In this document: positions 26,401-35,911 of the stretch, one piece after another | Position numbering within the stretch: the first letter of the stretch is position 1 | Layout: each line of letters begins with the position of its first letter | From: Apus apus | Lineage: Eukaryota; Chordata; Aves; Apodiformes; Apodidae | Assembly: GCF_020740795.1 (NCBI RefSeq) | Contig: NC_067282.1 | Coordinates: 166,214,274-166,278,273 of the forward strand | Direction: 5' to 3' | Length of the DNA: 64,000 bases | Notes under the pieces: generated by a model | What the model saw: only the letters and a program-made list of their open reading frames with translations | Told to the model about the DNA's origin: nothing | Database searches by the model: none | Position numbers and translations under genes: made by a program

Positions 26401-26554
26401 TGAGCTGTTGCTGTAAGTTGGGTCTTAACATGCACCAGATTCCTAGCAGTTCCTCAGTTGATTTGAAAGGCTTGTAGAGCACATCTTGAGCATCAAACAG
26501 TACTTTGTTTCTATTTAAAAGAGACTTGCAGCTCTACTCTGTACTGGCATTTTA

Positions 26555-26574
26555 AACCCTAGTAGACTAGGGTT
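26555..26574. repeat. Near-palindrome, 9-bp arms
   Basis: AACCCTAGT and ACTAGGGTT flank a 2-nt spacer. It is short, and its function is unknown. It could be a palindromic factor-binding site or chance. Confidence 0.7.
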
Positions 26575-28500
26575 CTAGTGTTATTTTTATGGCATTGGTT
26601 GATTCCTGCCAGATCGTCCACGTTCATACATCAGAGAAGGAGGAAAATAATACTCTTGGCTTACAAACATCAGATAAATGGAAATGTATTTAGAGCAATC
26701 TTTAAGACATGTTTTGTAATATAATATATCCCACAAAAGTTATAGGATAACAACATAATTCTGTTCTCTAGCCCTGACGGGATCATTACACATAGGCATT
26801 TCAACTTATTCCACTTCCAAGAGCCTCATTTCATATCTGGGAGGAAATTTCATTAAATCACAGCCTACATGTGCCAACCATAAGTATCCGCTGACTTCTA
26901 TTTCCCTTGAAGTGCATTTTAAGTATAATACTAAATCCTTGTAAATACCAGGAGATTCAGAGTCTGCTCCTGTAAGGTGCTAAATGTCTTCATTCCCTTG
27001 CAGGTCAAATAAGCCTTCACTGTCTATCACTGCAATGTTGAAGCTTTGCTTTCTTTTAATGCCATTATTTTTTAAAATGCAGCTGTACAGGACTTCAGAT
27101 ATATAGTCAGCTCTGCTCTGTTACTTATTGGCAATTTATCCGGGTTACAGACTCATGTCACTGCATGTGGAGACATATCATGTTGCTCTGTGCAGAACTG
27201 GCTTAGTCCTAGTTTATTACTCCAGGGACAGCACTGCCTGAGCACACCTGTACTGCTCCACACTACAGTCTGGAAGCAATACTTTTGGTGGAAGCAAGCC
27301 AGCTAGTAAACACTACTGCTCTGCCAGATGGCAATTAGTCCCCTGAAGAACCATGGATCTGTCTTTGCTCAGAACTCCAAAAACTAAAATATTGAAAAGC
27401 AGGAGAGATATCACTGCATAAAAGATGACACATCTAGGGCAGCTCCAAGGAAACTGGCTAGGGGCCTTTGGGCAAAAAAGAAGGGTTGGGGCAAGGAAGA
27501 AAGAAAAGTAACCTTTGCCACAGTAGCTATTATTACTACAGCACCCATGATGGAAGAAAAGAGGCTGCAAATATGACCATAAGGACAAACTCTTCTGCTC
27601 TCCAAACGGGTCTATTAGCTTGAGTGCAAGGGTCAGATGGCACTAGCTTGGGTTCAACACCCAAGCAACATGTTTCTGAAACAAAATCCTCCAGTGTAGT
27701 CACCAGAGTGTCTGTGTGATGTACATTTTTTAGTTCAACATTTCACCCCAAAGTTCAGTTGCTCTGAAGACTGCTGCATTAGGCTCTATCACACCCAACA
27801 GACACTTTCAGAAACCTACATTAGGGGATCAGTCTTGCCCATCGTATGTCCTTTTCTCTGGTAGGAAAAGGCTTCCCACTTAGCATGTGGGCTCTAGGTT
27901 TCAGTGTGTCACCTACCTCTGGAAATGCTGAATCTGACTTGGGCTCCAGATTCCACTCTGATGGTCAATGACCTATAAGTTGACACTGACATCCCCTACG
28001 TGCCTACATTGTTTTTTAGCTCTGGCTCGCTCTACATAGAGCAAATGCATTGTGCTGTACTGGCCATGCAAATATGTTTGCATCAGTTTAGAGCTAGCTA
28101 TTGGCAGTAGCTAAAGCTTATGGTGATGATGAAAGGAGGAGGTGAAACAATAAAACAGCTGCAGGAGTGAACAGGTGTGAAAATTATTATGATCTAAGAC
28201 AGTCTGTTGCCTACTGGAGCAGATAAACCTCTCTGTATTACTGGAGATGCATTTGAAGTACAGATGATGGGATTAGTTCTGGAAGGTGATGGGGTAGGCA
28301 GCCCAGTTTCAGCCCTGGCTCTGCCATAGCATCTTCCCAGGTGGTAGGGAACTGCTCAGGTGAAGAATCCAGGTCTCCTTTTTTCCCAAAAAACTGATTT
28401 CTGGGGTTTGGTGATAACTATGCAGAGGGGTGGTTTTTTTGCCACAACTTCCCACTCCAAGAGTCTGTCTAAGGTGCTCTTTAACTTCAAGTTTGATCTG

Positions 28501-28571
28501 ATCAGTTCCTTATCAGTATCTAAGATCTTTCTAAGATCAATTCCTTATCAATATCCTTATCAGTATCTCAG
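28501..28571. repeat. Degenerate duplication carrying three GATA motifs
   Basis: A unit 'atcagttccttatcagtatc' at 28501-28520 recurs as 'atcaattccttatcaatatc' at 28536-28555. A partial third copy 'ccttatcagtatctcag' follows at 28555-28571. Each copy has CCTTATCA, on the minus strand TGATAAGG, a good WGATAR match (TTATCA at 28510-28515, 28545-28550 and 28557-28562). Whether GATA factors bind here is inference. Confidence 0.7.
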
Positions 28572-29940
28572 TCCTGCTGGCAGTAAATATTTCCTCCATT
28601 TTTGCTTATTAAAAAGTGATTTTCTTTATCTGTATTGGTAGCCCTGCTTTTAGCAGCTGGCACCAGACATGCCAGTTTTGTGTAAGCATAGCACATACAT
28701 GTGAGGGACCAGTGGGAATTGCCCTTCTTTCTCTATTAGGTTGATGGGCAGTGAGTCCAGTGACAGTTTCACTGATGTTTGGTAACCTACTAAAGTTTTA
28801 AAGCAGCAAGTTTTGAAGACATACTGTAACTGGACCGCTCTGCAGGCTATCTCCTCAGTGGGTGCAAACTTTAAATTTAGACAAAAATTAAAAACTGACA
28901 AAATCTGCAGATGGCAAGTGTCGTCATATAGGATATATGGCCTGTTTGATGAGAAGAGACCTTTGCAAATGGAAAATGTCTGTATACACTCAAGTTACTA
29001 ATTTAGGAAGAGGGAATGCAAATGCCTTTGAATAGCTATAGGGCTACATAGTGACTTCAAAAGATCTAGAGTCCATGGAAAGACAGCCCTTTCTCACTGA
29101 GCTCTCATTGCAGTGCAGGAATAAGGAGGACTAGGGCAACCTCTGTATCAAAAGCAAGGAGCCGAGCGGTCTGGAAACTTCTACAAAATCTTTTTCCATC
29201 CTGATTGAAATGCTGAATTTATCAAAACCAAGAGCTTCACAGAAGGTTGAAGAAATCAAAATACACTCTTTGACTGATACATACAGTTTGTCTGATAATT
29301 TGCCTTATGAAAGATTGAGAACACCCAAATAGAATACATCTATAAATCTCCATATGAAACTTCAAATTTACTTCTGCTGAAGGAGAAGTTTTCTTCATGC
29401 AGTTTCTAAGAGAGTGTAGATCAGTGGTGGGCAATGATTTTGCACCTGCATAAAACATCAATGAGATTGGTTCAGTAACAAAATATAAGGCTTGGGTATC
29501 TGTATTTTAAAAACACACACAAGAAAACTGGAGAAGCTCTTAAAGAAAACAAGTCATTTGTGCGCATAAAAAAAAGGGCTGTTAGCGAGAAAAGAAGGCT
29601 GTTATTCTGAGTCTGTTAAAATGAGCATGAGTAGACTTGCTTATGATTCCACTATTGCCATGGGAAAACGCAATACTTGAAAGGCCCTGCAGTTTAGGGT
29701 AGAAAAGCATAACAAAAAGCAATGGCTTGAAAGTGAAGCCAGACAAAATCCAATTAGAAATAAGGCAAAAAAAATTAATAGGGGCAATGGGATAATATTT
29801 AAAAAAATAGTAGTGGAAATGATGGATTTACAGTCTTTTGCTGTCTTCAGATCAATACCACATGCTTCTCTGGAGCACCAGCTTTAGCCAAGTAGAAGCC
29901 CCTTAGAATTAATATAAAGGGTACTGAAGGCAATTTAATG

Positions 29941-29990
29941 GCCTGCAACACACAGGAGGTCAGACCAGATGATGTAATGGTCCCTCAGGC
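29941..29990 (+). mobile_element. Old CR1 3'-end fragment
   Basis: The segment contains 'ggaggtcagaccagatgatg' followed by 'taatggtccctcaggcttta'. This closely follows the conserved 3' terminus of old amniote CR1 lines (ggtcagactagatgatcataatggtccct... then a short ATCTATGA-type repeat). It is the opposite orientation to the 20.3 kb fragment. Only the extreme 3' end remains. Confidence 0.65.
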
Positions 29991-32765
29991 TTTATTATCT
30001 AGGGACAATCATATAAGATCAAAGTGCACAGGGCAGAGTAATGTAATGAGTCAGGAGTGTGTGTATGGCAGTCTCTGCCAGGACTACTATGCTACAAAAT
30101 TAAGAAATATGGGACTTTCCTTTTTTCTTTCATGTCTGTCCATCTGTTGATTGTGTTCCTCCACTGGAGGGTATTTTGTGGGTAGATTGCATCATTGACT
30201 GCAAACTTTCTTACAGAATTCTCTGGGTAGCATAGCACTTCACTAGGGTCATATTGGAACTTCAGGAAAGAGCATGCTTTTCAAATCTGTATTTTCCATG
30301 TTTGGTCTCAAGAGAAATTTTTAAATGATTGAGGGAGGCTGGTTGTCCTCTTTTTGGACTGAAATCAGGAGGAAAACCATTCATCTGTAAGAAGATACTT
30401 GGCATTCTATTTCACTGCCAATTGAAAAAGTCAGACTTGCAGGTGGCAGGTCCATGGAGGAAACTAGCACTGCTGAACCATTCTGCACAATGAAAAAGCA
30501 GCAAATGATCACTAGAGAGCAGTTGTGAATATTTACAGCACAGACTGAATCCTTCTTTGAGTAAAAACTACTGACAGTTTTATGGAATGACAAATCTTTT
30601 TTTCTGTGAATTTTAGGCAGAAATGGTTGTGTATCAGTACTTTCTTGATATTCCACAGAAGAAACAACTCTAGAGTTTAACTTAAATCAGTGGAGACTGG
30701 AGCTGCATGGGAGGTACGTGGTCTCACATCTGAAGAGCACCCTGTGCTGTGAGGTCCTGATTCATCTTAGGGTGAATCTGAACAAGCTAAGCAGAGGTAC
30801 TTGAGTTTTGCACTAAAGGTAACCTGTCAAGACAGAGAGAGGGTTTGCATGCTTGTATGTCTGCAATATAGAAACTAGCTGAAAGATGTCCATAGCCCTT
30901 TTTAGATCTTTTAAATTGAGGGCTGTCCAGGGTAAAGATACTACTCGGTGTGCAGGAAGACAGGGCTTCAACTAACTATCATAGTCTTCATGTAATACTT
31001 TAGTTACTGGTTTAGTAATTTTATAACTGTTTTGCACTGAACACATTGATTCCTTGTTTATTTCTTTTTACTGAAGTTATTTACTGGAAGCCCTAGTAAA
31101 GAAAGTTTACAGCACGGAATATTAAGCAAATCATACCTGACTCAGAGAAGAGTAATGAAATTAGAACCTTACACATTTATTTCAGTCTGCAAAGAGCAAT
31201 TTAATTTCAGTGTGCAATAATCACTGGGGATGTAACGATACCTTTGTGAAGGATTCAGCTTTTTGTAAAAGCAGTAGCTGGATGTGATTTTCAGGTGTAA
31301 GGCTGATTAAACAGATGAGATTTAGTGAGCTACCTGCTTCCCTATGAGACCTGTGGCAGGTTAGTGGAGATCAGGCCCATAAGACAGCCAAGGCATGGCC
31401 ATGGTGGTTGCTCAGCTCCCAGAAGGGATTTCTCGATCCAGCTGGAGAGCTGACCTAGAGTATCCACTAGGCAAACAGAAGGCTACCTCTAGTGAATCTC
31501 CAACCCTGAGCAGGGCTGCACCTGAATTAGGCAATGGGAAATACCAAAGATCTGAAGCTCTTCTACTGTTTTGTAGCCTCAGGTGAAACACCATCAGGGC
31601 CTTCCTTGATTTGGGTCCAGGGAAATCACCTGCTCTTTTTACAGATAAAACAGAGCCAAAGAACAAAGCAATGATACTGACAGAGCATTTAAGGAACTAG
31701 AGCACTCTGAAAATGGGAGACTCAATGCCTTCTCTACTGGAACAATTTCAAACATGCATATTTTAATTGTCATTTACCTGAGCCACCCAGCTGTGGTCTA
31801 CTTGCGGTCCTTCTCAGTCCCTAATCTCAGAGCTGGGGCTCTGTATCACAGTGAATGCAAACTTCAAAAGCACACGACCCCTCCTTCGGTATTTTAGCCA
31901 CAGCTACTGATGCTCAATATCCATAGGACCACTTCTAATGCAACCTCTTCTGGCTGTTCTTTAATGTCACATGGTCATGGCTGCTGCCCATCCTGGTGCA
32001 GAACATGCCTGGCCTAAGGCAGCCTGAAGTCATTGAAGGTGGGAACTTCCAAGCTGCTCCAGGGAGAAGATAACACCTAAGCCAGCCACAGCCTGGGAAA
32101 CGATTGGCAATAAGCACCAGGGACACCACTACCTTCACTGGTGAGAGAGCTGCTGTTCACAGACTCCCTGATGGCTCAGCAACTGGGTGACTCAATCTGG
32201 CTTTTAATGGAAATAAAAACTCATAATCTGATCTGTGTGGGGATCTGCCTGTTCCTCACTCATAGATTTTGAGCTGAACTTTCAAACATTAGCCAAAATA
32301 GACAGAGAAATAAAATTTTCTAGCATAACCGAGCTCATTGGAAAAGACAGCTGGGAAAAGGAGAAAGGAGCTACTAGGTCCTTGACCTCTCATATTTTTT
32401 GCATTACAAGAAGTCATATGAGTTTAAAGTTATTGGTGTCTTCAAATTTACTTCCCATCCTGCTATAGAGAGTACTGTTGGATACACACATACTGCTTGT
32501 TTGTATCCATCTCCTCTGCCCACAGTGTTAGCTTTCCATCACATAGAATTGGCACCTTCATTTCTACCTTGCATGAAATACTATGTTTTCAAGTCCAGAA
32601 ACACATGTAGGGAAATTAATAGGAATATTTAATTCTTAATAATATTCATGTGAAATAGAAAAATATATATATGCTTGTCCATGTATCATTCAGCTAAAAT
32701 AATAAAAAAACAGGTGTTTTTGTAACAAAGCCATATAACGAAAACATTCAAGAACAGGCACTTGT

Positions 32766-32813
32766 ACTTAAATTTAGTGGTCTATTTTTACTTAAATTTA
32801 ATAGTCTATTTGC
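32766..32813. repeat. 24-bp tandem duplication
   Basis: Two adjacent 24-bp units begin with ACTTAAATTTA and contain GTCTATTT; they agree at 20 of the first 22 positions. This looks like a local replication slippage or duplication event. No coding role is seen. Confidence 0.8.
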
Positions 32814-35354
32814 TAACTCCTTCCTGCCAGTTGTAGTAGATCACCTCTGCATTTGGAGATACAGCACCCAGTGTCCCTTCACACTCACCGCGGCTCCTAC
32901 AGCTGCCCCTCTGCTGCTACCTCTCACTTCTCCCACCTTAGTCTATATATGCAACTCACACCCGCTACGGTACCCACTGCCAAAGTGGGCTCTAGCACCC
33001 CCTAAAACACAGGAAGCCCCCCCTTCTCTCCATTTTTTTCTGCTACTCATCCACGAGCTGGACTCTGCAGCCCGTTCCGGGTCTGAATTTGACCTAACAA
33101 GCTGGGCTTCCAGCCCATCAGAGATCTGACTCACTTGCCTCATTCATCTTCACCAGCCCGTGGGTTTTCCAGAGCAGAGCTACTACGTTTCAGCCAGCTT
33201 CCTTCAAGTAGTCAGCAGTTCTGCTGCCAAGAATTCTGTGCGTGTAAAACGTCAGCAAAATTAAATGAAGGTGTCAAATTTGAAACTAACTAGTTCTCCT
33301 TTGACGACTTGTAGGGAGCTTTAGTAGAATGCAATTTCTACTCAAAGGCACCCTTAACCTACAGTGGGAAAAGTCACAAATCCCTGAGTGTCAATTAAGG
33401 CCCCAAGTCCATTCCAGCAGCAAAATGACTGTATCATAAGCCAGTAACATCTCAGAGAGATGTGACACCTTGCTTACATCACCTGTGGTTGATGGTGACA
33501 AGTATCTGGACCTAGGCTTCCCAGGTCTCACGCCAACCTATGTATCCTGCTTAACTGCTTATAAATTACCAGATTTATAGGGCCAGAAGCAATCCTTATA
33601 GTGATCAAATGACCTTCTACAGGCACATGCCACAGTACTTCAGCAAGTGACTCCAATACTAAGGTCCTGACCACCATTAAGCTCTGAATCAAAAAGTCTC
33701 TAGACTAGAGCTGCAAACGCAGTTAGACCTATTACACTTTCACAGCATGTAATACCTTATCATAGACGCTGTAATTTGGCAATGAATACACGATTGCCCA
33801 TGACAGATCTAAGACAAAGGTCTGAGAACGTATTTTTCTGTTGTTTTATTTTAAGTAAGCGACTAAAGAGGCCAGATGGCAATTTCCTATCACTGGGGGT
33901 GCAGCACACAGGCAGGTTCTCAGCTGCTAAACTCTCTTCTCAGCTTCTTTACCTCTGCCTAGAGTTCATGTCTGGGCATGCCAGGTTGTGACGCAAGATT
34001 CTTTTTATGATTTTCCATGAGTCTGCATCTCTTATGATTCACATCAGCCTGTTTACAGAGTTCCTGTGCGTGAGAGCAGTAGTATCAGTTTACTCATTAG
34101 AAAGGTCTCTTTCTGTATAGAACAGCTATGCATGTACACACATATTGAGAGACATACCTTGCAATTACATAATTAATTTTCCTCTAGAAAATAGAAAGAG
34201 CAAGGCTTAAAAGCATAAAGGGCTTTTTTTGCAAAGATCTTTTATTTATTTTTTCATTAAAAAGGACTTTATATTTCATTCTCTTCAAAAAACTGCAGTG
34301 TACTGGAACTTGCTGAAAAGAAAAAATTAGAGTAGGTTAAGAGCTAAGAAATTAAAGTTAATGCAAGCGACCAAGTATCTGTTATCTATGTCCCTACCGA
34401 AAAAAAAAAAAAAGTTTTTTTCTGTTCCTCAACAATTAACAAATGAGTACTTTTATAAATTAGCGTAACTGTGTATTGGAATTTTTCTTCTGTGACAACT
34501 CATTACGAAGGCATGAGCTATTTGAGAAGGAAATCCTTCTACAACAACGCAAGACAGGGATAACACAGCAGCACGTTTGTCATTAGCATAACAAAAAATG
34601 TATCTTAAGTACAAACTGAATTTAAAAAGTAAAATTAATTACACTGCATGGCGGAAAATTCTCCAAAGGGTCTCAAGCTTAAAGCAATCACTGTCAAGTC
34701 AAGTCTTAAGTTTCTGCATGGCAGAAAGCTATTACTTCGACAGGTTCTTCCATCATTTTTTTCGTAACATTTTGTCTCCAGTCACAACAGGACGAACTAA
34801 AAGCTCATCCCTGCACAGCTCAACAGGCTGCCTGGATTCCCTGTGTTAACTTTGGACGAGGCTCCCCTTCCATTTCTTCTCTATCTTGGTGTGCTGTGAG
34901 GTACCAAGGGAGGTAAAGCCACCGACCCGGGGCTAGCTCCAAGTGCCCTGTGCCCGGACTGCCGGCTCTGTCTCCCCGGCAGCAGACCGCTGCCAGAGGA
35001 CGCCGCCGGAGGATCACCCCTGCCCCGAGGGCTGCGCCGCAGGAGCCTGCGCGGCCCCCCTGCCCAAGGCGGGGAGCTGCGGCAGCCCCGGCCCCGTAGG
35101 CGCAGCCCCGGGGGAGCGGCGGCAGCACCCAGCGCCCGGCCCGCCGCCCGCACACCCACCCCCAGGGCACTTTTCCTTAGCCGGGGAGCGAGCAGCAGAG
35201 GCTGCAGCCGCCTCTCCCCGACACGGCTCCTCCGCCCCGCTCCGGGATGGAAGGACTGCTCCGAAAGGCGCCGGGAGGGAGGACGCGCCCCTCCCCGTCA
35301 GGGCCCACAGCGGCCCGGGGGCACCTCCCGCCCCTCCCCGCCCCAGGGCGGCCT

Positions 35355-35362
35355 TTTCCCGC
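35355..35362 (+). promoter_or_regulatory. E2F7: E2F consensus site 1
   Basis: TTTCCCGC is a perfect TTTSSCGC match inside the longer string TTTTCCCGCC, in the upstream part of the CpG island. E2F7 is known to be an E2F1-induced gene in mammals, so activation by E2F1-3 and feedback by E2F7/E2F8 through this site is a reasonable inference. Confidence 0.6.
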
Positions 35363-35431
35363 CTTCCAACGGCCCGCCTCGCGCGGGCGGCCTGGCGGCG
35401 CGCGGCGGGGGGAAGGGGGGGGGGCAGGGCC

Positions 35432-35439
35432 GCGCGAAA
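35432..35439 (-). promoter_or_regulatory. E2F7: E2F consensus site 2
   Basis: GCGCGAAA on the plus strand is TTTCGCGC on the minus strand, a perfect TTTSSCGC match. It lies about 77 bp downstream of the first E2F site and about 90 bp upstream of the first CCAAT box. Confidence 0.6.
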
Positions 35440-35521
35440 GGGAACGGAGCGAAGCGGCCGCGAGCGGGCGGGAGCCCCGGTCCCGCGCCCGCTGCCGCGC
35501 GCGCCGCCTGGCCCCCGGCGC

Positions 35522-35570
35522 TGATTGGCCGGGCGGGCGGCGGGGGCTCCCGGCGGGCTGCCCTGATTGG
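35522..35570 (-). promoter_or_regulatory. E2F7: Tandem inverted CCAAT boxes (NF-Y) with GC box
   Basis: TGATTGGCC occurs at 35522-35530 and again as TGATTGGCC at 35564-35572, so the CCAAT cores (ATTGG) are 42 bp apart on the same strand. A GGGCGGG Sp1-type box directly follows the first (35531-35537). Paired NF-Y boxes without a TATA box are typical of cell-cycle gene promoters. They place the transcription start probably in the range 35600-35660, which is an inference. Confidence 0.65.
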
Positions 35571-35599
35571 CCGCGTTCGGGCAGCGGCGTCGGAGGGCG

Positions 35600-35672
35600 C
35601 CTGGCGGGAGCGGCAGAGCCGCGCGCCCCTCGCCCGCCTCCCCCTCCCCGCCCCCCCCGCCGGGCCGCCGAG
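35600..35672 (+). other. E2F7: E2F7 exon 1, non-coding (5' boundary inferred)
   Basis: The donor AG|GTGAGG at 35672/35673 and the acceptor CTTCTCGCTTTGCAG at 35830 define a 158-nt first intron placed exactly before the ATG. The 5' end is not visible and is placed only from promoter-element spacing. The coding frame stays open upstream of the ATG, through the intron, for over 200 nt, but I see no in-frame ATG there, so retention of intron 1 would not obviously add a start. Confidence 0.5.
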
Positions 35673-35830
35673 GTGAGGGCGCGGAGCCTCCCGCCGCCGC
35701 CCGGCCCTTCCTCCCTCCCTCCCTCCTTCCCGGGAGCGTAGCCCTGAGCGGCCGCGCTCCCCTCGCCTCCCGCCGGGCACGGGAGCGGCTGGCTCTTAAA
35801 GGCCGTGCTAAAAGTCTTCTCGCTTTGCAG

Positions 35831-35911
35831 ATGGAGGTGAGCGTCCTGGCGCTGCGGGACCTGGCGAGAGGCCGGCCGGGGCGGCGGGGCCGCGCCGAGG
35901 CGGCACAGAAG
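35831..35911 (+). CDS. E2F7: E2F7 coding exon 1 (residues 1-27)
   Basis: The exon begins at the ATG right after the acceptor and ends at AAG|GTGAGC, phase 0. It encodes MEV...RDLARG...AAQK. The middle is Arg/Gly/Ala-rich and unlike the less basic mammalian N-terminus, probably because the exon lies in the CpG island and is under strong GC bias. The AQK end rejoins the conserved ENIF start of the next exon. The intron after it is 3277 nt. Confidence 0.88.

Larger units (their letters stand above)
10277..34919. other. Intergenic region upstream of E2F7, proximal part
   Basis: About 24.6 kb without a supportable gene. Short ORFs are frequent, but none shows a recognisable domain. The DNA is mostly AT-rich with scattered low-complexity runs, including A-rich stretches near 20330-20410, 24450-24475 and 24640-24670. 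It also holds several short inverted or tandem repeats (11986-12029, 15009-15123, 26555-26574, 28501-28571, 32766-32813) and two old CR1 fragments. Some AT-rich blocks with homeodomain-like TAAT motifs may be conserved regulatory DNA, but conservation cannot be judged from one sequence. Confidence 0.6.

Noticed and set aside
35567..35830. In-frame open extension upstream of the E2F7 ATG
   Set aside because: The frame is open only because of GC richness and starts at a TTG, not an ATG. A good acceptor sits directly before the conserved MEV start.
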